Assembly: GCF_032854445.1 (NCBI RefSeq)
Contig: NC_088303.1
Coordinates: 31,567,501-31,631,500 of the forward strand
DNA length: 64,000 nt
From: Liolophura sinensis
Taxonomy: Eukaryota > Mollusca > Polyplacophora > Chitonida > Chitonidae
Direction: 5' to 3'
Below the pieces are notes generated by a model. The model worked only from the letters and a program-made list of their open reading frames with translations, had not been told where the DNA came from and did no database searches. The stretch's first letter is position 1. The number at the start of each line of letters is the position of its first letter. A program made the translations under genes and the position numbers. Below are positions 1 through 13,600 of the stretch, in pieces.

Positions 1-99
1 GCTATGATGATCATGTTTTTATATTTCTTAGTGGCCTTACGTAACTCTTCAAATGGTAGCCGTACCTTCGTGAGCATGGAAAGTTGGGCATTTATAGCC

Positions 100-690
100 C
101 TAGCCGCAACTGCTCCAATGGTTACTGAACCAACGTACGTACCATCTTCGCAAATGCTACTTGGTTCCACTCTGGAAGTTCGTCTGTGCACCCTTCAAGG
201 AAACCCGCTCCCTAATAATATATCCCCATATCACTGCAAAAATTTACTAGAAACAAAATATCTTCCACTCGCTCACCACAACAGTTTATCCAACCACCAT
301 GGTGTCACTTGAAGCAATCAACCTCTGCTCATGTTGCAGGATGCACCAGTGGCAAAATCGAAAAGGTACACATCTATCACAAGGAAGTTTGTGGTTTGTG
401 AATTGTAATGACGACATGACAGTAGCTGGTGACCTGTTCCAGTGACCCAGTGGGACATATATCATTTCTAGCGATTTACAGTGGTGATGTGGGGAAAATA
501 TGTTCAGGGAACACAGTCTTTCTGCTTCACGTGAAGTGCAGTTGTAGCGACCTCAGGCCTAAATTGAATGGTGCACGAACGGACTTTCAGCTTTCAACCG
601 GGTAACATTTGCAATGATGTTATGTACATTAGTTCAGTAACCATGGAAGTAGTTGCAGCTGCCTTAGCTCAAACGACATGTGCACACAAT
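100..690. repeat. inverted duplication with diverged arms
   Basis: The reverse complement of about 100-275 aligns with about 430-690. Shared blocks include TTTCTAG, GTGATRTGGGG, TAGCATTTGC/TAACATTTGC and TTCAGTAACCAT. The right arm has about 50 extra bases. Both arms are open in one frame with related peptides (TYVGSVTIGAVAA versus MYISSVTMEVVAA), so a duplicated gene fragment or a foldback element is possible. Confidence 0.55.
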
Positions 691-863
691 TATCACATTG
701 TATCAGCATCTAGGTACCTTATCAGCAAAGTTCACTGCACATACAATCCAAAAGATCTAAATCCTATTAATACATGCTCAGTTTAAGGGCTGGGACATTT
801 GCACACATTTTGTAACCTTTGGTGGATAATTCTTCAGAAAATCTCAATCAATCTTGGAAATAA

Positions 864-1091
864 GTACTGTAATTCTTCACCTTTTTGGACATATTTGCAA
901 GGTGTTTATTCAAGCACATTCTAGATGTATTCTGTGTAGATCTCAAAATTATTATTTTTTGTCATGTGAAGCCCTGAAATTGGCCAACCAACCAGTGTAG
1001 TTTTGTCTTCAAAATTAAATTACAAAGGTTCATAAATCACACTGAAATTTGCTCTTTCATCTGCAGAAAGGTTGAGGAATTCGGGTTGTTC
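864..1091 (+). mobile_element. MITE-like element, copy 1
   Basis: Begins TACTGTAATTCTTCACC and ends AAAGGTTGAGGAATTCGG, imperfect inverted termini of about 20 bp. The same sequence occurs at 32762-32977 with shared internal blocks (GAAGCCCTGAAA, TTTGTCTTCAAAAT). No coding capacity. Confidence 0.75.
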
Positions 1092-1530
1092 AAGTAAATT
1101 ATACGCTCAGGTGTATTTTCAACAATTTCTGGTATTTACCTGCCTCAACGTTTAATCAATGAACTATTTGTGGATAGAAGTGAGGCTTCTAATCCACTCT
1201 AAAAACAAATAGCACATTGAGCCTTCTATGAACTTGAGACTGGGACTTGATCGTCTGTTTCCGTTTTAGCTATAAATACCAAATTTTGTGCAACGGAACT
1301 CATGACATCAACAGCATCAATAAAAATCTTTGCTGCAAAGTGAATTCTAGTATTCTGCAATGAAGCCACTTGACTTCTTACAAACTATGATCAAGTCAAT
1401 AAACTTTTAAAGCTAAGTAAACAGTGAACATTTTTCTTCCAAAATGGTGAAGTGTAGAATAGATTTATCCTTCATTGTCAATCTGTGTGCAGAATACAAT
1501 TTAACAGTGTTTTTGGTCTTATCCTTTCAG

Positions 1531-1698
1531 GACGTTTCAGATCCGCATGTACATACTACACCAAAGGTTACTCTACCTCCTCCACATCGTCACAGGTTTC
1601 TTATGCCAATTCAAGACGAATTCATGAACGATGGCGAGAAAAAACTGATGTCAGACAGGCTCCATCCTTGGAATCAGTTCATACAGAAATGATACAAG
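1531..1698 (+). CDS. POLRMT: POLRMT first visible coding exon (N-terminal, basic and Ser-rich)
   Basis: Acceptor is a pyrimidine run ending TTTCAG at 1530; donor is AAG|GTTTGA. The first two bases complete a codon begun in an unseen upstream exon. It encodes [18 protein letters not shown] and then a basic stretch ([10 protein letters not shown]). Many Arg, Ser and Thr with few acidic residues fit the end of a mitochondrial targeting peptide. Conservation is too low to confirm this by family; the support is that phase 1 at its end matches exon 2 exactly. Confidence 0.7.
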
Positions 1699-4600
1699 GT
1701 TTGATAGCAATTTCGTTTTAATTTAATTTGTGGTCAACTTGTGTTTATTGAATGGCATGAAACAAAATACATGTATAACATCAGATCACCAGGAATTAAA
1801 TATGGACTGTGTGGATTGTTGTAGGATTCCCTGGCTTCCTTCCACCATGATGCTGGCTGCAATCGTACAAGTGATAGTATTACCATTGTAAAGTTACTGT
1901 TTTAAATAGGCAATATCAGTTGAATAGAAATCAATGCATGTGGTGAAACAGCTGTCCAGTCAAGTTCAGATTTAAGGATTGGGGTGGGAGGGGTGGGGGA
2001 ATAAAGGGATCATTAATAGAATGGCTCTGTGATGAGAAGGCTTAACTCTTGTACTGACCTGTAGATATCTTAGTTAAGTATTGTTTTGCATTGTTGTTAT
2101 CTATAATAACAACACTATGGTTACCACTAGTTAAACTCTGTATAAATAGAACTGCCTCTAAGCTTAGAAAATGGATAGTTGGAGCTAAGAGTCAGGTCTG
2201 AAGAGCTGACCTGTAGTGGCCACCTTCACCTGACCACAAATAAAGTAGTTAACGGTTGTTAATGTTAGCAGACCTGGAGTGTTGTAGAAAAGATTCATGG
2301 TTCGACTACCAGGTGAATGACAATCCCAACAACAAGGTCACAATGCATACATGTATAACTCGTCCCCGGTCATCATCTACTCTTGGATACAACTTAAAAC
2401 TCCAGTCAAATAAATAAATCAATAAACATGCTACTATGTCTATCTTTGATGTTAGATCTAAGAGAAAAAGGGTTGTTATACCTGAATTCTTCATTCAGAC
2501 TGATTTTTAATTCGTGTATCACAAGATTGGGCACCCCAAAAGAGTGAACAGAAAAAGAGCAAGATTTTACGTCAGTTGTGATGTTTCCTCAAATGGTTTC
2601 CTATAACCCTGAATTGCAGTCATTTGATAGAAGCCTGAGGACACATCATTGTAGTGCTACATGTAGATAAGTGTTAATACTACTTTATATACTGTATAAG
2701 CCAGGATTTTAATCAAGCTTAGATATGTGTATTTATAGTCAATACTTTTAAACTCACTTGTTTTATAGGCATATCATGGCCTTGTGATGTGGTGGCTAAC
2801 ATGCTAGTGCAGCACACTGCCCCTAGAGGCCGTTTCACAAAATGAACATAACATTACCTGCATGTATCTTTCATGGCAACCAGTATTGTAGGTATTAGGT
2901 CATCATGGTAGTTACATGAATGTAACGCTACATTCACTTTGAGAAACGGGGCCCTCTCACCAAAGCGATCACTGTGAGTTCAAGTCCAGGTCATGCTGGC
3001 TTCCTCACAGGTTGTATGTGGGAAGGTCTACCAGCAGACTGCGTGTGATCGTGGTCTCTGCTCAGTTTTGTCCCACAATAATGCGGGCCGCCTTCATACA
3101 AGTGAAATATTCTTGAGCACGGCGTAAAAACCTATCAAATAAATAAATATGTTGACATATTCTGTTCTTGTAAACAGTACTGACCTACAAGATGGAGAGG
3201 ATGATTCTTGACGAGTCTCACAGTTATCTCCCCTTAACAGTGCACTCTGCGAACTCCCAGAGTACATCAGAAGAGCAGTGGACTGACTTTGATGCTATAT
3301 CTGTGATCTCTGCCCCTGACACAGCTCGGAAACTGATTCAAAATCCTGATCATGTGAACATTAGTTTTCCTGCCACAAGCTGGGATGTGGAACTGCTGCA
3401 GTTTAAACATTCAGTCTTAAGAGACAAGAAAAAGTTAAGGATCAGCAGCAAAGCCAAAGACATATTTTCGACATTTGCTAAGTCTTCAGAAACCCTGACA
3501 AGTCTGAACAGATTACCGCATCAAAATGACCACGCCATTTCTCAGACATTTTCTTCTCACCAGGAAAGCCCTCAGTCAAGTCCACATCAAAATGAGCAGC
3601 ATGTACTTAGGAAAATGTCGGCAAGACAAGGCCAGACTTTGGACAAAAGTTTTGTTTCTAGTTCCCTCAGTGAGCCCTCTGTGAGAATCACTGAAGATGA
3701 AGTCAGTCATCGTGAGGACATCGATTCAAGAAATCTGCTGAAGCACTTGCACACTAGGAAGCCTCTTGAAAAAATGCTTCAGAAGTCGACTTCCAACGAG
3801 GTTAAGCACAGTTCAGGCTCAAGTGTTCACGATCTAAAGTTTGAAGAAGAAGATTATGGCAAGGAATCTATCAATATTGAACGACTTGATAATGAAGTTA
3901 GTTCTCAGGAGGTCACTGCTGCTGATGACCTTGTTTTGGGAACTGAACGAGTGTACGCAGTGGATGCACGATTGGAGCCATTAGAGGACGCTGTGTCCGA
4001 GGATGATCTGGACACAGAATCTGTTCATTCTGCTCCACCAGTTTTCCTTTCCAAAAAAAAGAAGTCTCGTCTTGCCAAACAAGAATCAAACGAAAAAGGT
4101 AGGCGACATCTTTTCTTTGTATTATTCATGTATTAAAAGTTCTATGTCCCTTTCGTTCTTTGGCATTTGTGAGAGATAGGATCAGGCGAAATCTGAATAC
4201 ACTGCTCAAACAGCTAGGTCAGGTCATACCAAAGACTTTTAAAATGGTACCTCTTGCTGCCTTGCTTGGTGCTCAGTGCTGAGAGGTTAGAGCAAGAAAA
4301 CAGGACTGGTTGGATGGTGTCAGTATAATGTGACTGGGTGGGGTGTCCGCGTTAGTGTCTCTGGCATGATACATGTACTTCACCGATACAGGACTCGACA
4401 TAAGAGGCGATCGAACCGGCCGATCGCCTGTCGATCTACAAGTAAATTTAGATGAAGACATTTTTGATCACCATGTAAGCTCCAGGGGATCGATAATTTC
4501 ACATGTTGGCAAACACAATGTGTTCTCAGTAGGCCGCAAATAGCTAAATTTATTTCATTTACAGGAGAATCCACACAAACTTTATGCCAGTTCAAATAGA

Positions 4601-7600
4601 AAAAGAACTGATCACTGATGTCGGTAAAATGAAAATGGCTGCTTGCGTCTGTGAGCGTAGACTACTAATATTTGATGTGATCTATGATTGGCTCAGTGAA
4701 AATTGCATGACCAAAGAAATATTTCGTTTCATAATCCCAAATAAATGTTCATACCTCTGAGGAGCTTGTGGACGCACATGGTTTAAAAAATGACATCGAA
4801 ACAACATCTACTGTAATTTAATGATTAATACTTTAATTAATGCTATTACTACATTTAAATCAATGAAAGTATTTTGTTAAAACCAGTACATTTGCATGAT
4901 AATTCTCTGTACGAGTTTTCTTTCGAACAATGTGAGGGCCTCCGTGGCTCAGTCGGTTAGCGCGCTAGCGCAGCGCAATGACCCAGGAGTCTCTCACCAA
5001 TGTGGTCGCTGTGAGTTCAAGTCCAGCTCATGCTGGCTTCCTCTCCGGCCGACGTGGGAAGGTCTGTCAGCAACCTGCGGATGGTCGTGGGTTTCCCCCG
5101 GGCTCTGCTTGGTTTCCACCCACCATAATGCTGGCCGCCGTCGTATAAGTGAAATATTCTTGGATACGGCGTAAAACGCCAATCAAAAAAAAAAAATCAA
5201 ACAATGTCAAACCCGATTTTGAAAGTGAAGAAAACATATAGCTTGTACATTGGGGCCCATTATCTTTACACAGCAACGTGGATATATGTACCATGAAATA
5301 CTGCCATTGATACAAGGTTTTTCCATAATCAGATTGTTAATTTAATATGTGGGTTTGGGGTTCCCACACACCTATCTGGAGGGTGACGTCCCCTGGATTA
5401 TAATAAAGTCGGCGAAAAGAACGCACCATACAAGATTGGACGAAATTTGTAAGTATGAGGGGATAGATTGATGAAGTAGGGGCAATCAGAATTTCGATCC
5501 CCTCGCTGAAAGTTCAAGAGAACGATTTTCCGATGCCCTCGTTCATCTTGCCCTGCCTCAAGAATGACTTGTTGTCCTCATATGTCGTATAAAGTTTTAA
5601 GTTCAACATAAATGCTAAGCATATATACATTAAAATAGTATGCCTTCAAAAAGGGCTGTATTGAAAACCCTCTGTTACATTTCTGACTAACCCCTGACAT
5701 GGCTGACTACAAGTACATGTGTGTTGAAAAGATCAGTCAAGATACAAGAAAATACCTTTTGTGAAATGACCATATATAGTGTTTCCACCGGTTTTAGGAA
5801 AATGAACTAGGAAAAGTTCTAGTTTTTCATTTTTTTTTTTTTAATTCAGTCTTTTTTTTTTTTCTTGTTTTAAAGGTAGTACAAAGCTGACCAAAACAAC
5901 CAGAGCTGTGAAACCACTGGATGTGGAGAAGAAAATTGCATACTTTAACCAGGATCTTCTGGCCTACGTGGAAGCATGTGTTCAAGCAGGCATGGTAAAG
6001 TACACCCTCATCCACAGAGCTCAGGTTTTCCACACATGTAGAACTAATGACACAAAGGAGATGTTCCATTGTTGTTTTGACGTGGGCAAATTAAATACCA
6101 TAAATTGCAAAATTCACAACTTTGTGTAATGTATATTAGAATCAATGTTAAATGCCCTCAGTGTTAAACAAAATGTTACTGTATGTGCTGAGCTGAGGTT
6201 TTACATACCTGTAATAACGCAAGCGGGAGGCTGTGTGCATATTTAGTATCATGAATTACAAAATTCATGACTTGTGCATTGTGTCTTTCAATCAAACACA
6301 CAAATCTCAAAAAGCTCAAAAAGTGCTGCATGTATTGAGCTGAAGTTTGTAGACATTTGAAGCACAGTTGCAAGAGGAGATGTCTGAGTATCAATGCTTT
6401 GTGTGCATATTAATTACTGGAAATTACCAAATTCACGAATTCCATACTTTATGTATTCAGCTAAAGTTTTCTAGAAGTGAGGCAAGCTCTTTGGTAAGTT
6501 AGAGTTTAGTAGTGAGTCATATATTTGTTTACAACAGTGAGGCTGCCTGTCACAGACTTTTCACTTCAGTCTTGTCCTGTGATTGCTTGGTTTTCAGAAC
6601 AGCTGCCATCTACATGTTAAATGAAAAGTGAAACAGTTTCAATCTTTGCACACAGTACAATGTATGTATTAAACTTTGTGTTTTCTGTCTACTTCCAGGT
6701 TTCAAATGCCCAAATAGCAGTCAACTATTACAGATACAATGGGACAAGGCAAAAGCAACGGCGTTTGGAAAAAAAACATATCGACACGTCACATTTAAAG
6801 ATAAAAGATATCAAAATATATAATACTTTGATGCATTCATGGGCAAAACAGGTACAGGTCTCAGTGAGAAACGTGTACTTCATCCTCTTAACCCTCCCAA
6901 TTAAACAAAGTTAAACAGAAGTTAAAGAAAGCATGATCTCAGGCATTTTCAGCCCTTAAAGGGATACAGAATCTGGGTTAAATCATACAGCTTTGGTGAC
7001 ACCTGGATTATTGTCAGTATACCATACCTGAAATTCAGCTAAGGCAGGGCATAGCCTGAACTTGTTTATCTCTCACACCAGCCAATCAGAATCGATTCTG
7101 TATCCCTTTAAGGTCTTAATATGATACATGTATATTACATGTATTTTATACAACTTCCACATTTGCTTATTTTTTTAACAATGTGGCGATTGTGTCACGC
7201 ATGTTCCATTTTGCTCGTCACCATTAGCAATGTTTATATTGCACTTCGCCATTATCAATGTGACGTTACTGTGGCGTCATTCGATGACACTGCTGAGTTT
7301 CTGTCTGCGCATTTCATCAAGGATTACAACTAGTTTTGCTGTCTTAAAGGTTTGGTGTCTAGTTGAATTGATTCACGTTTGTTGTATGTTATTGCTGATG
7401 TTAACACTTTGCTGATTGGGGGCCTCCGTGGCTCAGTTGGTTAGCGCGCTAGCGCGGCGTAATGACCCAAGGGTCTCTCACCAATGCAGCTGCTGTGAGA
7501 TCAAGTCCAGCTCATGCTGGCTTTCTCTCTGGCCGTACGTGGGAAGCTCTGTCAGCAACCTGTGGATGGTCGTGGGTTTCGCCCCAGGCTCTGCCCAGTT

Positions 7601-10600
7601 TCCACCCACTGTAATGCTGGCCGCCGTTGTATAAGTGAAATATTCTTGAGTATGGCGTAAAACACCAATCAAATAAATAAATAAAATAAAGTCTTTGCTG
7701 ATTGGAATTGTGAACAAGCTTTTCTATCCCACAATAATGCTGAATAAATATGTATGTTTGTACAGTGTATTTAAAATGTAATTGTTTTTGTTTTTTTTTT
7801 GTTTTTTTTCGTTCAGGAGAAGCTTGACATGATAAAGCAGTGCTTCTCCAACATGAAGGAGGATGGGTTGACAGCTGACCTTCAGTCGTACGCCGCGTGT
7901 TTGGAGTGTTTGGGTCGGCAAAAAAATCCAGACTTCAGTTTACTAGAGCGCATTGTGGAAGATGTGAAAAAGGATGTAAGCATCTACACATGGACTGAAA
8001 TCATTTGTGATATCATATTCATTTTCATAAGTAATCTGTGAGGTTGTTAGAATTTCTCTCTCATTGCCTTATCAGTTAGAAATTAGTAGAAAGAAATTAT
8101 TAATAAATTTTTCCACTAAATTCTTTCGAATATTTATTAAGCTCAGTTTATTATCTTCTACTGGTAAATCTTAAGTATCCCAAACTCGCATTTCTACTGT
8201 TTTGGTAAGGCAGATTGCAGTTTTCAATCAGAGCTATGTATTGTCAAAAGACATGAAAGTGGGGTAGTGACACATTAAACTTTAAACTTTATATGGACTC
8301 AAACATACTTTAATGTTGAAAACTTGAAAAATACACACAGTTGAATAATCTAGAGCTGAGCTGAATCCTAGTCTGTCATCAAAGTGTGCAAATATTGTAG
8401 AGATGCAGAGATTGCTATGTGCTTTTGTTCGTTCCATGCATGGCCCATTCTTTTTGCTTCACGCTCAAAACTGCTATCTGACTTATCAGTCAGGTGAGCA
8501 AATTTACAACTGTCATCATATTGTTAAGTACTTTAATAAACACTGATCAAATAAATGGAAGTTTTTAGCTATAAGCATATATTAAGCAGTCACAAAATTC
8601 AAGAAGAATCAAGGCCTCAGAATTGTATGAAAAATGCAGTTTTCATTGTTGTAATATGCTGAGGTTTTTAACTTCTTACTGTGCACATATAATTGGAATT
8701 GAGGGCTTTAACTGGTTTATTACTGCTTTGATCGATGATATTTTTGTAGAATCTTGACATTCGAGAGATGTTTAACCAGTGTGTTTTTGTGAAAGATGAA
8801 AGACAGGCTGTTTACCAGGTGGGTGTTAGGTCATTTAATTTCCCCGGATTGCACATACAACATCTTCAGCAAACTATGTTATAATTTGTTACTCTTGGAC
8901 TGCTAATATTATGTCCGCAAATTCACTGTGGACTAAAAACATGTATTTCTGAATTTAAAGAACTAAACTAGTGTCAAAGGTTCTGTGATTTTATGAAAGA
9001 TTTGAAGTATTTATGAACTTAACTGGTTTTTTTTTGTGTATTTAGTGTAAGGTTCCGTTATGTATAGGTGCAAATAATGCTGAAGAATTGTTACAGGTTA
9101 TAATATTGGCCCTGTGATCAGTGTGTTTTTCTCTTCTGATAGGCCATCCGTCAAGTCTTGCCAGATTACGAGCCAAATGAACCAAGGGAGATAAATCCAT
9201 ATGATAACCAATTACTAGAGAATTGGAAGCTTTCACCCATGGAACAGGTATTTTGTAATTGTTTATATTACATGGCTCTTTGTGTGTCTTAGAAATGAGG
9301 AAATATTCATCATAATTATCATATATAATATTCCCTTCCCTCAGGGCTCTGCCCAGTATCCTCTCACCATAATGCTGGCTGCTATCGTGTAAGTGAAATA
9401 TTTTTGAGAACGTTGTAAAACACCAGACAAATAAATAAATAAATCATATATTCCTTGAGTCCCTGAGTTTTTCTTCATTTGACTGTTGGGTGGATACATT
9501 TATTTATTTGATCATTAAGCACCAGACTCGAGGTTTTGGGTAGCTACAGTAATATTATTAGTTATAGGGTTACAAAGTGACAGGATACGGAAATATATGG
9601 TGTTAGTAAACTGTGCATGTATTTTGAGCAAGGCATCAACTGAGCGCAATATGAGGGATACTGACACAATTTCCATATCCTATCACCAAGTGTAAAAAAT
9701 ATATCCCTCAAATGACCCACCGATTCAGTGATAAAGATCGATGGATAGGCGATTCATTTCATTATTGTGACCCTATTCAGCAAACACATATGACGTCGGC
9801 TGCGGGATACTGTTAGTTACAAGGTTACAAAGTGATAGGATACGCAAATATATGATGTCAGTAATCCTCGTGAAGATTACTGACATCATATATTTGCGTA
9901 TCCTATCACTTTGTAACCTTGTAACTAACAGTATATGTTTTTGCTGACTTAGAGTAACCATGTAGTGAATCTATCCTTCAAAGACCCATCAATTCAGTGC
10001 AGAAAACTGATGTATAGGTGTATCACGTCATTGAAGTGACCATTGTAGGTACAACCCAACAAAGGGAGATAACCTACTCAGCAGACACATTTGGCGCTAT
10101 CTGGAGGATTCGAGAGTATATCTCTACCCATGTGATCTTTGTTAAATGAAAAGCGGAGCATTTTGGAATATACACTTCCAGTGGCAATTGAGAATAGATT
10201 TCTACGGGTGATGAAGAAACAAAAATGGTTGATTTTATATTGACACAGGTTGTTGAGAAGAACCCATACCATGGTGTGATGTCCACAAGACAGCTGAAAA
10301 CACGTGCTGAGCAGCAAATGGATTTAGAGGTCGCAAATGATGTCAAGGTGAAATCTGTTGTACTACGGGAACCAGCCAATGAGAGAACTCTGAAAATGGT
10401 TAGTCTTTTTGGACAAAGGTTAAGTTCAGGAGCAAATTATACATCATGTAGACAAATTAAAATATGGCCGGCATAATCTTCCTGTTTTTGTTAACCCTAC
10501 AGCTGATGAACCTTTGTCACAACATGTGCATTGTACATTTAAAGGCAAACATTGTTTTCTGTGTCTTTGTATCCAGAGTTTATTGCAGGTGGTATTTTTT

Positions 10601-13600
10601 GTTTTTTTTTTTATTTTACCTAGTGTTCAGACTATGTAGTTTTCTATGTCCTCACACCCATTGTTAATTGTATTCCAGACCATGGACGTCTGGGCATTGG
10701 CCGTTTTACCTGTGCCAGCATGTTTTGCTCATGCAAAACAGTGAAAACATTGTCTAAAAAACATGAGATTTAATACAGAACTCTAGTTACAGGGCCATAT
10801 CGAGAAAAACATCGGACTCAAAATGATGCTTTCTAAGAGCTTTTAAGTCTGTGTATGAAACAAATTTGTATGAAGACTTAACTCTTTATTGGAAAACCAT
10901 CATATTCTTGTTTAATTTACTTGTTAGTTTTCAAACTGCTGTTTAGTTTTAGCAGCCAACAATTTGGGAACCCAAATTATATCGCAGAACTGAAGTGACT
11001 CTTAGATATGGCCCTGAGTTAACAGCCTCAGAATTCCAGATTGCGGTACAGATTGATCTGTTGTTTAACGTACTATAATTTCCGGTCATTATCAGGCGTA
11101 GAAGTAGTTCTCAGTATATCATCCAAAGTTGTTTATTTCCCTACACCTTTCTATGGGAACTTTCACCTCTTTGTCTTCTTGCCGTTGCCTCATATGAGTG
11201 AAGTGCCAGGATGTGTGCAGTCTTGAATATATGTTTTGTTTTCTTTGCTTGACTTCTTGCAACAAGTATTAAATCTAAATATGAGTGGTCTTCCATGTGT
11301 CCTGGAGGGCAGTGGTGTAAAGTACAGTGTTCTGTTCCTTTGTAGAGGGAGATCTTACAGGTCATGGAAGACGATTGGAGAGCTCAGATCAAACAGGGAC
11401 TGGTGAGGAAGATGAAGTACATGCAGCGGAAAAATAAAGGTATTCACATGTAAATTTCATTTATATTAGAAAAGTACAGGTACATGGAGTTCAGTGAGTA
11501 CCAGAAAGACAATAGCAGGGAAAGTTGTATAGATCCAATCAGGTTACCGCATACAGATCATATGTATTTTAATGAATTTTCAGAATGAACCTAAAGAAAT
11601 ATCATGGAAACAACATATGCCATATGAAAAACTTGCATTGCAGATAAATTTTTTTTTTTTTAGTAATCATATTTTCCCTAAGGCCAAAATGTCAAGATGT
11701 CATATCTCCCCGCTACATTATTTGACCAGAAAAATTGTCTAGTGCTTGACATTTTTAAGTGTATTCATTTTTTTGTGTTCATAAAAGGAAAATACTGCAT
11801 TGTCATGATTTTTGGTATCTGCTCAAAAGTATGTGATGCGGATGATATGTTTTAATGTTATAATGATTTATGTGACTTTTTTAGTCAATTGATATCGCAT
11901 TTGTTACGTTTTAAGGATGTTACTTTGTATTTACTCTGTTGATTGTATGTCTGTTTGTTGATTGTATGTCTGTTTGTTGATTGTACATGTATCTCTGCCT
12001 GCTTGTTGATTGTATGCCTTCTTGTTGATTGTGTGTCTGTTTGTTGATTGTATGTCTGCTTGTTGATTGTATGTCTGCTTGTTGATTGTACATGTATTTC
12101 TGCCTGCTTGTTGATTGTATGCCTTCTTGTTGATTGTATGTCTGCTTGTTGATTGTACATGTATTTCTGTCTGCTTGTTGATTGTATGCCTTCTTGTTGA
12201 TTGTATGTCTGTTTGTTGATTGTATGTCTGTTTGTTGATTGTATGTCTGCTTGTTGATTGTACATGTATTTCTGCCTGCTTGTTGATTGTATGCCTTCTT
12301 GTTGATTGTATGTCTGCTTGTTGATTGTATGTCTGTCTGTTGACTGATTGTATGCCTGCTTGTTGGTTGTATATCTCTGTTGACCGATTGTTTGCCTGCT
12401 TGTTGGTTGTATGTATCTCTTCTTGTTGATTATATGTCTGCTTGTTGATTGTATGTCTGCCTCTTGGTTGTATGTCTGTCTGTAAACCGATTGTATGCCT
12501 GCTTGTTGGTTGTATGTTTCTCTGCTTGTTGATTATATATCTGCTTGTTGATTGTATGTCTGTCTCTTGGTTGTATGTCTGCCTGTAGACTGATTGTATG
12601 CCTGCTTGTTGGTTGTATGTATCTCTGCTTGTTGATTGTATGTCTGTTTCTTGGTTGTATGTCTGTCTGTTGACTGATTGTATGCCTGCTTGTTGGTGGT
12701 ATGTCTCTCTGCTTGTTGATTGTATGTCTGCTTGTTGATTGTATGTCTGTCTGATGGCTGATTGTATGTCTATCGTTGTTGATTGTATATCTGTCTGTTG
12801 ACTAATTGTATCTCTGCTTGTTGATTGTATGTGTGTCTGTTGGCTGATTGTATGTCTCTCGTTGTTGATTGTATGTCTCTCTGCTTGTTGGTTTTATGTC
12901 TGTTGGCTGATTGTATGACTATCGTTGTTGATTGTATGTCTGTTGAGTGATTGTATGCCTGCTTGTTGGTTGTATGTCTGTGTGTTGACTGATTGTATGC
13001 CTGCTTGTTGGCTGTATATCTCTCTGCTTGTTGATTATATGTCTATCGTTGTTGATTGTATATCTGTCTGTTGACTAAATGTATCTCTGCTTGTTGGTTG
13101 TATGTCTGTCTGTTGACTGATCATATGCCTGCTTGTTGGCTTTATGTCTCTCTGCTTGTTGATTGTATGTCTGTCTGTTGGCTGATTGTATGTCTCTCCT
13201 TGTTGATTGTATGTCTCTCCTTGTTGATTGTATGTCTCTCCTTGTTGATTGTATGTCTATTTATCATCAACAGGTGACCATGGCATGAACTTGTACCCTT
13301 TCCTGAAGCTGTTTGATATGGATGGTTACGTGGATCTAGTAATGAAGGTACTCCTTTCTCATATACTGATTACCGGTAATTTAAAAATCCCCCAATAAAA
13401 TATACCCTAATTCTTCTAATTTTTGGGACAGATATTAGGAGGGTTGATAGTAGGATATTACTAGACTTTGGAGAAGTAAAGATGTTAGTATGTTGTTCAT
13501 TAGATGGTTTAACCATGTGAGAGAAAAGGGAAACTCAATATTCCTAATACAATTACATATATATTGGCTAAAATGAGCAGGCCACGTATCCCAAAAATTT

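Larger units (their letters stand above)
1..1530. other. left flank of POLRMT
   Basis: Holds an inverted duplication (about 100-690), a MITE-like element (864-1091) and otherwise unremarkable AT-rich sequence. A candidate 34-bp start exon (568-601) has the right phase but little other support. No promoter motif is recognised. Confidence 0.5.

Noticed and set aside
4935-5190. tRNA gene suggested by TGGCTCAGTCGGTTAGCGCG and GTTCAAGTCC
   Set aside because: The boxes belong to a SINE head repeated many times; no tRNA acceptor stem or anticodon arm can be drawn.
11885-12265. 126-codon NKQTYNQQ frame on the minus strand
   Set aside because: Minisatellite by-product.
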